A stretch of DNA of 64,000 nt from the NCBI GenBank assembly GCA_011009095.1, contig VTPC01089971.1, positions 354,969-418,968 on the forward strand, given 5' to 3'. Within the stretch, counting starts at the first letter, position 1. Each line of letters begins with the position of its first letter. This DNA comes from Ignelater luminosus. Lineage: Eukaryota; Arthropoda; Insecta; Coleoptera; Elateridae. The notes under the pieces were generated by a model. It was not told the DNA's origin. It did no database searches and saw nothing but the letters and a program-made list of their open reading frames with translations. The translations under genes were made by a program, and so were the position numbers. Of the stretch, positions 12,141 through 25,900 are shown piece by piece.

Positions 12141-13940
12141 AAGAAATTATAGGCTTTACAGCAATATCTTTTTTAACACCTTTCTGTTGAACGCGTGAAT
12201 CGGACATCCTGTACACGATAAGAAATATGACGCCATACTGAACTGACTGTTAATAACATCTTTCACATGACGAGAGTTTAATGTATGATGTATGTGAGAG
12301 ATAACGAAACAGCTAATGATGAACAACACCAGATCATCATCGGCTGCTAGTTGTAGTAAGCCTGGGAATGTGATTAAACAGATTCAAATCGGTAGCCACT
12401 GAATACGATAAATGATGTTGATAAATTAACGAAATGGTTGTACGCTTGAAAAAATTCAAATATGTGTTGAACCTTGAAACTCAGAAGCTGGGTTAGTTTT
12501 GAAAAATTTCCAACTGTGGCAGTCTTGGAGATCTCATCTAGGGTAACTTTGAAGTCACCAAACCGGGGTGGTCTTTGAAGCCACCAACTGAGATGGTCTT
12601 AGAAGATTCCCAAATGTAGGATGGCTTTGTAGCAAAATGTAAACTCAACTCACATTAAACCAAACAAATACCGAGAAGTAAACTTACCCTCGAACTATTA
12701 AGGCTTTACATAGAATTACCTGACCTCTCAAACATCACACGAGCACAATTAGCCCGACGTCTTCTGTCGTAATTGGCGCTCGAATGAACCCTGACGAGCA
12801 AGAAGAATTCAACAGACGACCGCCACTCGGTCAGCCCATCACAAAGATCCACATTACCACAAAACTCTCCAATGAACTGTCCCAGCGGAAAAATAATTAA
12901 ATTCTTATTGGAGAGACCAAATAACAAGGATTTTGTTAAAGTATTAATAAAATCAATCAAAATCAGGAAAGTAAAAATTTAAGGAAAAGAAGAAATTTCA
13001 AACCTAAGTAAGTTTAATTACTAATCAAATTAATGAAACAAAACCAACAGGGTTCACAAATGAGCTCATACGATAAAGATTTAATTCAATCTATATGGCA
13101 TACTCAAATAATTAAAACAAATAAAATAAAATTTATTTCTATTTGAGATAACTTCAAACGACTAGAAAGAAATAAATAAATCAACATCGCCTAGCATCAC
13201 CTCTAAAAAAGGTACAGGTTGAGGTGCAAAAGAAAATTCGGAATAAATGAAAGAACAATTTTAAACTAAACTACAACTAATCAATCATAGATTAACATAA
13301 GCATAACACCAATTAAATTAGCTAACCGGATCTAAATTGATAGTAAATAATCAACAGTACCGACAAACAGCTAAAATTGAAAACAGTTATACCCTGTGTC
13401 TCCCTTGCAATAATAAATAATTTAAGATTTCATCAACCTGATAACTAATATCAATAATCTAAAGAAACTAATAGAAGAAAATCATAGTTATCTACGCGGC
13501 CTCAAATACCAAATACAAGAAATCCTCCTCAAAAAGAGTAAATATCAAAAAATTCTATATCAGACAGACAGAAGGGTTAACTAAACAAATTATGTAACGA
13601 ACGCAAAAAGGGATCGTTACAAACGTTGGAGTGCAAGGTACTGAGCAAGCTGCGTTATATATTTGATTAAGCGATATTTGTTGGCACTAACTTGTTAACT
13701 GGTTTACTATACAAACACCACCGAGTGAGTCCCCTTAACATTTTATTCACGCGTACTATCTTATTACTGGCCAGTCAGTCAAGGACGTCACCAGTGCATA
13801 TGAGGATCCATTGCCTCGTTATGAAAAATAGTTTCATACCAAGTAGCAACTATCCATAACATATTTTTAATAAAATCTTTTAAAAAGAATAATAGGGGAC
13901 AGAACCTGATTGTAAATAATCATCAGTTTGATATGAAGCT
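12141..13940. other. Non-coding stretch with minor repeats
   Basis: Around 12490-12610 there are short degenerate repeats (GGGGTGGTCTTTGAAGCCACC-like). The open frame at 12706-12960 (minus, 84 codons, arginine-rich end) sits in somewhat GC-richer DNA and may be a retroelement scrap, but I recognise no domain. Confidence 0.35.
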
Positions 13941-13944
13941 CGAT

Positions 13945-14610
13945 TTATTTTTATGTCTAGCTTCGTAGAGAAAGTTGATTGAGGATGAAATGCGATTAGT
14001 TTCCGTTTATAGCTTTCTCGAGAAGGTTTGACCATTCACAGCAAAGTTCTCAGATAGTTTCTTTGAGTTTACTTCTTGATTGCAGACCACCTTAGAAGGC
14101 TCATTTTGTAGATCGCTTTTTTGAGAAAGTCAATGGAAGGCAAAGTGCTATTAGTTTCTGTGCATAGCTTTCTTAAGAAGGTGAAAACTCTAATGTTGAC
14201 CACCGTAGGCAATAAGTTTCATGGCAAAGCCAGATGTGTTCCCATGCATAGGTTCCTTGAAAAGGTTAATGAAGGAGGAACCTGAAGACGAACCACCACA
14301 TTCGACTAATTTGATGATAAAACGTAATTCTTATACGTAGCTTCCCAAAAAAGATTTTTAATAATAATAATAATATTTATTCAATGTAAAGAATGTACAG
14401 ATTCTCAAAGAGAGGGTTCAATCAAAGCTGCTGAATAACAAATCCTTATTTGTTTTCGTGCATAGCCTCCTCAGGTTAATGGAGGTCAACACACGATCGT
14501 GAACCTTCGCATGTGGCTTTTTGAGACTTTCCTTGAAAATTGTTTTAAGAAGATTAATAATGGGTGAAGCTTGACTTTTGTCTGTGCATAGCTCTTTTGT
14601 GAAAAAAAAA
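13945..14610. repeat. Degenerate dispersed-tandem repeat array
   Basis: A core resembling TTCTGTGCATAGCTTTCTTG followed by AGAAGGTTAATGGAGGA recurs at least six times (near 13949, 13999, 14151, 14237, 14451 and 14575). The spacing is irregular, about 85-150 bases. Copies are diverged, so this is an old array. No coding capacity. Confidence 0.5.
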
Positions 14611-14725
14611 ATAAAAAAAAATCACTTTTTTAGAAGTTTATGTTACATGTCTTACTGAATATAACGAGTGCTTAACATCCATATACTGGAAATTAATAAT
14701 ATAAATTCACTGCTACTATTCGATT

Positions 14726-15085
14726 TTGCACGATCATTTGAATGTAAGGAAGCTTTGCAGTTGTTGGATCCCTCAAAATTGCAAAATGATTGCTTGTTTT
14801 TTTCGGAAAAATAGGTTAAGTTACAACTGTCGCATTAAAAACATCATGTTAATGACTCATTTTCCATATTTGCCTGATTTATCGCTCAATAACTTATTAT
14901 TGTTTCCAAAAATTAAAAATAAAATGTGTGGCGAGCGTTTTTCATCGCCTAAAGAGGCCGTTAAAGCATTTAAATAACTTGTTTCGAAGGTACCTCGTTT
15001 AGAGTGGAGAAAATGTTTCTAAGATTGGTGTCATCGAATGCAAAAGTGTATAGATGTTAAAGGCGAATATTTTGAGAAGCAGTAA
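14726..15085 (+). pseudogene. Mariner transposase 3' remnant, internally deleted
   Basis: The start encodes HDHLNVRKLCSCWIPQN, matching the mariner segment just before the catalytic core. The sequence then jumps to PYLPDLSLNNLLLFPKIKNK, which corresponds to the third catalytic aspartate block (usually YSPDLAPxDFFLF). After a stop the frame resumes with RMQKCIDVKGEYFEKQ and a terminal stop at 15083-15085. The first two catalytic aspartates are missing. The ending GEYFEKQ is typical of a mariner subfamily distinct from the intact copy at 53 kb. Non-functional. Confidence 0.8.
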
Positions 15086-15163
15086 AGCGATTTACATAAC
15101 GTAATGTGTGTTTTGTTTTACTTTTTCCGTAAATTTAGCAGTGCCACTCGTAATATGCAGGGT

Positions 15164-15853
15164 GTCCTTAAAAGGTCTGTACAACGTCCTAACACATATT
15201 CCTCAGACCAAAATAGGATGGGCATTTTTATTGCGAGCATTTTAATAACTGCAGTAGCTTAGGGGAAAAAAAGCAATTTTGATTGTCTTCCGGAATGCAA
15301 TATAAAGCTTAGTGGNNNNNNNNNNNNNNNNNNNNNNNNNNNNNNNNNNNNNNNNNNNNNNNNNNNNNNNNNNNNNNNNNNNNNNNNNNNNNNNNNNNNN
15401 NNNNNNNNNNNNNNNNNNNNNNNNNNNNNNNNNNNNNNNNNNNNNNNNNNNNNNNNNNNNNNNNNNNNNNNNNNNNNNNNNNNNNNNNNNNNNNNNNNNN
15501 NNNNNNNNNNNNNNNNNNNNNNNNNNNNNNNNNNNNNNNNNNNNNNNNNNNNNNNNNNNNNNNNNNNNNNNNNNNNNNNNNNNNNNNNNNNNNNNNNNNN
15601 NNNNNNNNNNNNNNNNNNNNNNNNNNNNNNNNNNNNNNNNNNNNNNNNNNNNNNNNNNNNNNNNNNNNNNNNNNNNNNNNNNNNNNNNNNNNNNNNNNNN
15701 NNNNNNNNNNNNNNNATTTAAGGCAGCAAATCAAAACGCTTACAGTAAATGTTTAAAATGACCACCATTTACTGGATACAAAGATTAATGCGTCGTAGAA
15801 AATTAAATGTGTGGTAGGGCATTATACACACCTTTTAGGGACACTCTGTATAG
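15164..15853. mobile_element. TIR element of about 690 bp containing an assembly gap
   Basis: The left end CAGGGTGTCCTTAAAAGGT and the right end ACCTTTTAGGGACACTCTG are near-perfect inverted repeats. Most of the interior is undetermined (N), so content and true length are unknown. It abuts the mariner remnant. Confidence 0.55.
15316..15715. other. Assembly gap of exactly 400 N
   Basis: Undetermined bases. The second gap in the window is also exactly 400 N, suggesting a placeholder or estimated length. Confidence 0.98.
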
Positions 15854-16943
15854 TATAAATGACAGGCCCTCATGCTCAGCCCACGGTCGACCGGCTGCTT
15901 GCAGATCAATCAAATCGCTGCTCAGATTATAGCAATCACAGCCCTAGTTGTGACGTTGCGTGGTAAAGCACAACAGCTTTTCCTACCAATTACTTATTTA
16001 GCGGACTTTGCCTTTACAACAAACATAGCTAAATCGATGAAATAGGTATATAAAAGTTAAAATAAAGAGTATTAATTGTAGCAGTCTCCCACTTACGTTT
16101 AATTAAGGGAAGCGTAGAATTTTTCCAGAATATAAAGTGAGGCGTATATGACAAAAGTTTGAGAACCACTAACTTAATATACTATATTAACAAGGAAATC
16201 GTCAGATTTAAATCCTAGCAATACATTGGCACAAAAAAACGTGTTCTGCTTTCTGTACTAATAACAATTTTGATTTTTATGTAGTGGTTATTTTGGACCC
16301 TCCAGCATCTAGATTAGATATAGACAAACATGCAAAGAAAGTATTCCCTGTTTTATGGCATAATTGATTTAAAATGCCCCTTTAATTTTTCGATTCAGTC
16401 CCTGTCGGCGCAGGGAGGATTCTCAGTTTAAAGAATTCAAAAACAATTCGTTCATTTTTACTAGTTTGTTTCTATGGACTATACTTTATTAAGTAGTTTA
16501 GTTAATTTAACATTTTGTAAATGTTAGAGAGTCTTAAAATGTTTTCATTAAAAATTATTTTATAAAACTAGAGAAAATAAAAATGGCATTATACGTAGTA
16601 GAATTCAACATGGAAATGTTGTAGTAAATAAACTGTACATTATCTCACTTTAATTTTATTAGCTTTAGGCATTCGTATTCTCTTGTTTTATTATACATTA
16701 ATCATTTACGCTTTTTAAGCTGCTAATTAAATTTGAAATTTATATTTTATTAAAGCGAACAAATTCTAATAAGCTCTGCAAGAGAACCTCCATAACATTA
16801 GTAGGGTCGAGTAGTGACCGTAACAAATTTCTATTCGTAGGTCACAACTTGGTTCAGTTAGGATCCTTACTTTAAGTACTTCTAATAATTATTTACAATT
16901 AAAAGCTTTAGAAGAATTTAGTAATTTCTGTTTTTAATTTAAG
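15854..16943. other. Non-coding stretch, probably intron
   Basis: AT-rich sequence immediately before the receptor terminal exon, ending in a pyrimidine-rich acceptor. It is probably the 3' part of that gene's last intron. No other feature seen. Confidence 0.4.
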
Positions 16944-17141
16944 GTAAAAGAAGATTGGAAATACGTCGCTATGGTATTGGACAGACTGTTCCTATGGATA
17001 TTCACATTAGCAGTGTTAGTGGGTACGGCAGGGATAATTCTACAGGCACCAACACTCTACGACGATCGCATTCCCATAGATGTTCGCCTATCTGAAATTG
17101 CGTCGACTACAGCCAAACCTCACATTGCCCCATCGCTTTAG
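16944..17141 (+). CDS. Nicotinic acetylcholine receptor alpha subunit, terminal exon
   Basis: The exon follows a TTTTTAATTTAAG acceptor and encodes 65 residues plus a TAG stop. The sequence [20 protein letters not shown] leads into the fourth transmembrane segment ([15 protein letters not shown]). It ends [20 protein letters not shown] and a short extracellular tail. This amphipathic MA helix plus TM4 is diagnostic of insect alpha-type nicotinic subunits, ligand-gated cation channels of cholinergic synapses. Ligand-binding and TM1-TM3 exons are not found in the 17 kb upstream, so the gene must have a long last intron or lie partly outside the window; otherwise this exon is a stray copy. The reading frame is intact and the splice site good, so I favour a real gene. 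Which alpha subunit it is cannot be decided. Confidence 0.85.
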   Translation, partial: VKEDWKYVAMVLDRLFLWIFTLAVLVGTAGIILQAPTLYDDRIPIDVRLSEIASTTAKPHIAPSL

Positions 17142-19250
17142 GATTGAGAATATTTGTTAAATTTCTTAATTTTAAACCGACTAATTAATAATATTACAAT
17201 TGGGAATGAAAAGTCGAGAAGGTGCATTTTTGGAACAAGAAAAAAACTAGATATTGCAATGAATTTTAAGGATTTGAAACGCCCTAGCCTAGATAGACCT
17301 CGTATGTAAACGTTATTATCGATTTATGAGTTACGGGAAAGTTTCTATTATATTGTAGGTAGTACCTACGTATTTGAGTTTGGAGTTGTTTGAATGTGTT
17401 TGCTCATTTGGTTTTAATGAATTAAATTTTGGATCGATTGGCATCATATGTCAGTACGTACAGTATGATGTTTCAGTAAAAATTCACATGAACAAGAGAA
17501 ATGATTTGGGGAAAATGAAAAAGAATGTTTGGTTTTAATTTGGTAGGTTGAGCGAAATATTATAGCCTTATTAGCGATAATTAAAAAAATGTTTTTTAAG
17601 TAAGTATTTAATTTATTCTTTTGCAAGGTTGTAAAAAGAAGGGGACCAACCAAGTTTACTTTCAAACTTTACATAATTTCTATTTTTGTCTTTCACTTTC
17701 TAAGTTTCTGTTTGAATTGTTATGCAAAGACGTCTTTATACAATTTAATTTTCTTGAAGAAAAAGTTACTTGAAGTTTGATCTCCAAATCTAATTTAACA
17801 AAATCAAAAGCGTAAAGCATTCTGATTTTCCGGAAATGTTTTTCTAAGATCTATTTAGACGAAATTAAACATTCTTGGACATTTTCTGATAATAGCATGC
17901 GAGTATAAGGTAAGTAGTGAAAAGATTTGCTTTGGTATGTTTTCTTACAAAAGATAATATAAAATTTCCCATGTAACTATACTTAGTAGATAGATATTAT
18001 AAATGACGTGATTGTATAATTTTAATATTTCGTGCGAAATAACACTTGAAAAGTATAAAAGAAGAAAGAACTTTCCCGTTTGATAGTTTCTCGTGTGTGA
18101 ACAGATGTTTTTTATTTATTTTTGTTAGCTAACCATTGTTAAATATAAGAATTATATAATTCAATTATACCTTCAGCGCAGGAATTGAATTAATTAAATA
18201 CCGCCTAAGTAAGGAAACCGAACACAAATCATCTTTTCTTTTTGACAAAAAAAACAGTCTAGAAGGATATTAGATGGCCTACGGCAAAAAAGGAAAAGAT
18301 ACAATTATAGCAAAAACTGACTCTTTTTTAACTTATACCCGATTGAGATTATTGAAATATTTATCTCCACGAAGTTCAACAGCATTAAAAATTAATTATG
18401 GATTCATCAGCTAGCCCTTGAGAATGCTTGAAAACATTATATGTACATACGTCAAATGGTGATTGTTTTCTCATAGAGTATTTTATTTCTTACTCTCTAT
18501 CCTACTTTGCTGCAATCTCGAACCAACAATAGTGTCACTCAGCTTTTCTTAACCAAATAAGTGGCAGTACAGGGATAACTCTTAAAAGTAATTGTTAATA
18601 AAATCGATATATCAGGGCCGCTTAAGTGCAAAAACCTCTGGTTCATATCTATAAATATCTATTGTGATACCTTTTCCAAACTTTAATTTCTACGTAAACC
18701 AAACAAAACCTTTCGGGTTCAACCACTAGCCCATATGGTTACGTTACAGTACTAAAGTGTTAGCTTGAAACCTGCATCGAAGTAAATGCAATACAAACAT
18801 AGAACTCAACACGCCTTTTAAAAATCACAAACATTAAAAGGAAAAGTAAAAAGTTTAAAAATGATATGCGAGCATCAAAGCAAAATAGAGAGAAGTAAGG
18901 AAAGGTAAAACCTCTAAATTAGTTTGGAAAGTCCTCTGTCATAAATTCAAAATGCCCTCAGATTTAGATGTAACATGCGCAAGAATATGATCAATTCGTA
19001 GGTAGAAAGCTAGATGGTATAAAAAGTTTATTACCGAAAACAAGGGCAATCAAGGTGGTATATAAAATCTCTGTCTGCCGTTTTTCCCGATTTTTAAATT
19101 ATTTTCCTTTTCTTTTTCCAAAGCTTTTTCTTCAGTATACTTTTTTTTCCTACTCTCCTCAACTATTTTGTCTGTCTTTTATCATCTACTAAATGTCTAT
19201 GCATCTGTGTCTGTGCTTATTCTTCTTTCCTTTAATCTCTAATTTTCTGA
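17142..19250. other. AT-rich stretch after the receptor exon
   Basis: It presumably begins with the receptor 3' untranslated region. No further coding or RNA feature that I can support. Confidence 0.4.
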
Positions 19251-19277
19251 GGAATATAATATCATTGATGGTATGAT

Positions 19278-19948
19278 AAAACTTGCCATGAGGAATATGA
19301 TATCATTGATATCAGAAAATTGCAGAAATTCAGAGAGATAAATGTTAATTTGGCAAAAAGTGCCACAAACAAATTTGTAAACCGGTTATGGTACCTCAAC
19401 GAAGAAACGGTTGCTTTCTCTATATTTGATAGTAGCGTGGACGTCAAACAAAAACGAAGAATGGCACACAAAATATTGCAGGAAGAGGAGCGAGTAGAAG
19501 AGAAAGACACCGAAATTAAAAAGAACATTTTTTCTTAAAGTTAACGATTTGGAAGATTTTTTCAAGAAAGATTTTCCAGCTGCACTGGTGTCTTCGAAAT
19601 CAAAACGATGTTTCGAGAGATTTCAAACCGACACCCAGTTTCTTAAACAGTTTTGTGGCCTAAAGATAGCGCATATATGGAAGCAATTAAGATTATCAGC
19701 GAAATAAAATGTGTCAATGACACAACGGAAAGAGCAGTGAAGCTCATAGAAAAATTAATCAGAAGTTTATAAGAAATGAGGCACAAAAGCAATTTTTATT
19801 TCAGGTACGCTATTTGCTATTATTGTTACATTTCAGTTCACATATAGTTAGTCTGATCCACTTCTTTTTCTTTTTTTTTTAGGTCGTACAGCAGTACCGG
19901 AGGAAATATCCGACGACCACAAAACGAGGATTGCAGGAATCGTTTTAA
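19278..19948 (+). pseudogene. Two-exon remnant of an unnamed multi-copy arthropod protein
   Basis: The first piece reads EEYDIIDIRKLQKFREINVN and onward through a WYLNEETVAFSIFDS block, open to a stop near 19538. Frame-shifted continuations then give KCVNDTTERAVKLIEKL-like and AQKQFLFQ segments. An apparent intron (GT at 19805, AG at 19881-19882) joins in frame to VVQQYRRKYPTTTKRGLQES and a stop at 19946-19948. Similar C-termini (NDTAERGVxLI, QVVxxxRxxYP) occur in a large uncharacterised family repeated in many arthropod genomes. I do not know its function. The frame breaks make this copy non-functional. Confidence 0.45.
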
Positions 19949-22900
19949 TGTCCTGTCGAATTATGTAAATAAAGTCTGTTTGTTAAAAAGTCAATTCTTG
20001 TGCTTTTAGACCATATATTTTCGATCACCTAATTCAAATTTTAGCGCAAAAAAAGATTTTCTCGTTGTCTTCCATGTCAAAATTACAATCAATGTATCTA
20101 TCAAAAGTGTCAGTAGCATCTGCTGTCCATTATCCACTGTGAAGATGAGTCCTTAACGATGGTTGGTGACTTAGCCCCAGTATCCCTATATCCTCGGTAG
20201 TTCGAAAAAATGGTTGTAACTTTGGTACTACTCAACCGATTTTAATGAAATTTGCGCCAGAATGTTCCTCACTTATCGTACTATCCATAACAAAATACCT
20301 TGGTTGCTTTTGAGCCTCCATTTCGTGCCTAGAAAACAACACGTTTGAAAAAACATGAAAATTACCAATTTTTTCAAACTTCAAGCTCGATGCGGCACGT
20401 GTTAACGTTGTCCGATTGGGCTAAATTTGTTACATTTTAATATCTCACCTAAAGGCACAAAACTGCATAAAAATTATTCAGATCGGCGACATAAGCGTTT
20501 TTTTGAACCACCCTAATATACATATTTTGACTTTATTAGTTTGCTCATGCTTTGTTGCAAACTGCTGATTGGGTGTTATCTTTTTTCTAGACCATTTTTT
20601 ACATCGTATGTGCACACCTGACAAGCAATATTTCTGAAGACTAATTCTTTTATCATTTCTATTTTTTTTTTCTAAATTATTATAGTTAATGCTTTTTGAT
20701 AAATTGTATTCTGATTTTCCTACTTCAATGTTTCTAGTGTTGCCTTAACTAACTTATTTTCGAATATTTTTCCCAACCTTCTATTACATCTATTATACAT
20801 ATATACTATGTTTGTTAGTGTTTTAAAATCTTTTTTAATTATTTTAGGAAATCTCTTCTAATCTACGTTTTCAATATTGCTCAAAATTTTCTGTTGTTTT
20901 TTCTAGTTGATCTTTTTAGGGATCTCAACCTCAACTCTTTATTAATCCTTCTTTCTGTTTTTGTTATGTCCCAAGTTAATGTTCTTATGCTTTTTTATTT
21001 GGACTTCTACTTTTCTATTGTTAAATAGGATAAGTTTTGTTTTGCACAAAAACTCTGTTGTAAACTTATGCTTTTGCTAGTTATTTCGTCAGCTAGTCTA
21101 CTGTCGAAACAACGTGAATATTCGTACATATCTATTTTCTCTGCTTTCCCATTTTTACTAACGTTCACATTACCGTTCCGTGTGCGTCGATTAATTGTGC
21201 AGCCTCTTTAAAAATAATTCTTCAATTTGTAGTTATAAACTGCAAATGACTTATACGAATGTATTCGAACTTCTTTTGATAGAGGTTACACTTAATTTAC
21301 TTTTCTTTTAAGCAACACACTTTATAATAATAATTCTACAAAAAAGTGTTCATCAAAGTACGATACGATTGAGGTTTCTGGTAAAATCTCTCAACAGTAT
21401 ATTGAACCAGTCAAAGCGTGATATTAGATCTTTTGCTACTGAAACCAATTTTTTACCAAAACGTCGTCCCACACATGAGCATAATTTTAGTCAAATCAGC
21501 TTAAGATAGTTTTATTTTTAATTTTAATATTGTAATAATTCTATAGATCCAGCAATCTTTTTCATTTCTCTTTTAGACCGTCTAGGTAGAAATAATCTTT
21601 CTTTCCTACCTTATATGTATACCTGTTACATAATATACCATAAAGGCTATCAATCTTGAATTGCTTCTTCCATGAAAGATTAGATTTCAGTAAAGTGTTC
21701 AATTTTCTAATGGCTTCTAGACACTACATTGACTTTATTTGTCAAGAAGGAAAAGACGACAAAACGAGAGAGTAAATAGAGAAACGATGTGTTTGTAGGT
21801 TGTTATAAGCGTTTAAAGAAATTGATATTAGTTTCCTTAAAAATTGTGTGATAATTCATACGTGTGTCAGTATGAATGTAGTAGGATATAAGAATGTATT
21901 CCTGCTTAACTTTTTAATGTACAATTTTATTCTATTTTTTTACTTTTTAAGGAAATGCAAAAGAATATTCTGCTTTATTTGTTCATCTGCATTTGTTATT
22001 AGAATTATTTATTATTTAACTTTTTCTCTGGATTTAATAATAATTTCAATTAGAAATGTTTCTGTGGGAAGTTTATGAAATGATTAAAATTGATATAAAT
22101 TTAGAAATTAAAAACAAAACACTTAAATATAAAAAAGGGATTGTTTTGTGAAAACAGGGAAAAACCCTTCATGAATTATTTTAAGGATCTAGTTAATTCC
22201 CTGGATATACTACCTTTTGCTATACGTAATGCTCCTAAAGTTTAGTTTTGTTAACTTTCGGTCCCTAAGTACAGCTACAAGTAACTGCCATAATGTTACT
22301 TCGTAAACGTTTTTAAAAATTCAAGAACTTCGAGAGTTGCCTGCTAAAATTTGCTGTAAAACTTTTTGGATTTTAGTATGTTACTATATTTTACAATATC
22401 CCAGACTCCTTTGTTCTTTTTTTTTCTTAACATCTTGTTTATTTCCTCCAGATTAAAATATTTTTAACATTTAAAAGTTAAGGGTTGAAAAAACAATGAC
22501 GGCTATGAATATTAGGGTTTTCGTATGTTTTTGAAAGATTTAGATGATTTATTATTTTGTAGATCACTTTAAATATTCGCCTACTATTGCTCAGCACTAA
22601 ATGTTAATATAATTATAATATAATAGTATTAAATAAAAGAAAAACAAATAAATATATGATTAGTAGATATGATATAGGTAAATTATAAATCTAGAACAAT
22701 TCGAATATCGAGACAAGAAACGATTAGTTTTTATGATGATGGTTATAGCAGTTTTATTATATAAATAAATAAATAATTGATCGGTTATGATTTTCCATAC
22801 ATTATGGATAATTATTACGGAAGTATTTCTTGCGTTATCTTCAGCTAATAAAAATATAATTATTGCTGAAATTGGACGTGATGACCAAATAAATAAGCAG

Positions 22901-25900
22901 AATTATTTAAAAAAAGAAGAGATGATTATTAAAATTGAAGAATTATATTTATTATTGTCCTTGTGTGTACTTATTGTGTAATAATAACAGAAAGAAATGT
23001 GCATTATTTCAATGCAACAAAAGTACTAATATAAATTATAACAACAACAAATGGATATTTCTATAATAGAGCTTTGCTATAATTTTATTTTGTAAGGTTG
23101 TGTATAAAAATAACAAAGAATTTAAAAAGATATGTCGCGTATTATACTATAAGATGCACAACGAAGAATAAAATGCAATTTATATACGTTGTTAGGTATT
23201 GTTCTTTTTATACACAATTCGTCACCCTGTTAAATAATACCAATGTTCTGAAAGCTAGTAAATGTGAAAAAAATACAAGATATTTATAAGCACATATTTG
23301 TTCTGTATTGTATGTTAAACGCAGTCAAAGAACTAGCCTGTTAGACTATCGATGTGTCTTGAAGTTATATGACTATACAATGAATGTGAGTCTATTGTAA
23401 ATAAGAATTTTAAAAATAACGAATGTTCAAAAATTAAAATGAAGAAAACAAGAAAGAAAACTTTAAATGAACGAAATAGAAATAATACGCACAAATCAAT
23501 ATAATGATAAAAAATGAAATTAATTCTACTGATTAACTGATATTCAGATCTGGTTCCTGATAAAATAAGGTAAACACATGTATGCATATTCTATTTATTT
23601 AAGCTTTTTCTACGTGAAATCATTTTGTACCTACCTTTTCCCATTGATCTTCACTTAGTTTAATTACAGTTATAGACATATCTAAACATTATCAACATTT
23701 TACTTAGCTATTATTATTACTGTTTCAAGAATTAGTACGCTCTTGATAATCATGCTGATGTTATATTAGCACTTTTTTCTAGTGTTTGCTTGCAGTTTTG
23801 ACTTGCTTTATAATTGATCTTTTCTTCAAAATTACCTTCCTTAGATAGCTTTTTGTTTACCTTTAAATTCCTTTCTTTCTTTCTTTCTGTGTTTATTTTC
23901 CTACACGATTCTTGCTGTTTTGACATCTCTTAATTTGATTATTGCATTCTCGATTTCAGTATAGTTGATTTGATGTTTGACCTTTTTCTTCACTACTGAT
24001 TTTCTTTTCACACATAAACATGAGCTGTTTACCAATAATTTAAATGCTCATATCATAACGTTTTGCGTGCGTATCGTGTTGTGTTGGTTTTGTCCTTTCT
24101 TTCTTTCTTGTTTCTTGCTAGTTTCTTAGTGTTTTTTCCTGTTATTTTATTTCCCGTAGGGTTATTTCTTCTACTACTATCATTTGCCCTTGGTTTTGTT
24201 TAGCTGTCTGTACCATATCTATTTATTTATTTTTTTGATTATCTTAGTTGGCTTTTGGCTTTCAGTTTATCAACGTGTTAAAATTTTAGAAATACGTATC
24301 TCTTCCTTTGTATTTATTTTGTTCATTATTTTTTCTCATGTTTGCTGTAAGTTGTGCTTTCTCGTCTATTGGACTTTTATTACATCAGGTTTTTATATCT
24401 TCAAATGTAAAATCCTCTAAGATATCCCGTCCTTTTCTTTCCTTTGCAATACAAATCTAATTATTTCCGTTTAATATTTCCACTTTTGCATTAATAACGA
24501 TATTATCACGCATCTATTTAGGTCATGTATCTTCTATCAAATATTTGCTTTTCTATTTAAAACTTTGTTTCAATTTATCATTCTTTTCTGTTTCCAATCA
24601 GTTGCTTTAAGTTTTCTTTTGATAATCATGTATCATCTAAAAGCTCTTTTGGCATTGTACCTCTCTTCGTATTTCCTTTTTCTCACTCGTCCCTTCTTTC
24701 GATTTTGTCGGACGTTTTCACAATTTTTCATTTTTTCTATGCGGTATCTTCGATTTCTTACTCCCTTGGAATGCTCTACACTAGTAGAATTAACTATATG
24801 GGTTCCGATCCGACACTAACTTTAAACCTATTATTGAGTTTTTGCTGTATTCATTTTGATGATGATACTGCCATTTAACGAGTTCATTACAGTACCGACG
24901 TCATTTGCGTCCGTCATAATATCATCTTCAACATTTGTATTTCTTTTGGGATATTCGAATTTTTTCCTTTCTTCATTAAACTACCAGCCCTGCACTACTT
25001 TTAGGCACCTTTCAATTATTATACATTAGAGATGATCAATTATGATTATTTTGGCAATGGTGTGAATGGTGTGCTTCTAGTGGTTTTCATTACTTTTGTA
25101 ATTTCCTTCAGAATTTTGTCCGCTTTATTTTAATACCCCACTGACATGAGTCTATTTTCAGTTTGAATTTGTCTTACCGTCTATAATCAGATAATGTTTG
25201 TTTCGTAGACTATCTTCGTAATAACTAATAATTAAAAGGTATTGGAAGTCAGTGACTACACCCTTAACTTTACAACTTTTTAAAACCTGACTCGGTAAAA
25301 CTTCAATTGATATTTTGATAATATTTTGAAATGAATATTTCTTTTCTTCAGAGAGTGTCACTTGTGTTTCTTAGCTATCAGGAGAAGCAACTTTTACTTT
25401 TTTCATCAAATTGGCATACCTCTGAAATTAGTCCCTATCAGATAGTCTTTCTTTCTAAATAATCACATTATCCATATTTTCTGTTCCTGTAGGTACCTAT
25501 TATTGTAAAATAATTCTTTAGATTAAGTATTTATTTTGTTTATTAAAGTTTATTAAAATTACAATTACAATCGAAAATTCAAACAAAGAAATCAAAGAGA
25601 GAGTTACTTACTTAAAAAAGTAACAAAGATAAACAAGAAAATATAAAATACCATTTCAAGACGCATCCATAGTATTTCCCTATAAGAAAATTTAATGTAA
25701 ATATAAATTTAGGATCCATTTTCTGTAACAAAAGATGAAGGAAAAAAATCGAAATAGTAAAACTATTAAATCCGAATTTGGATTACTAAAATAAAAAACA
25801 ATGTATATTATAAATATAAATAAATCTTTAACTGTTTTAACATATCTAATAAAAAATTTTGTTGTATGAATGAAATTATTTTTTAAAAGAAATAAATGAT

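Noticed and set aside
15309..15761. Open frames across the first N gap
   Set aside because: They consist almost wholly of undetermined bases.
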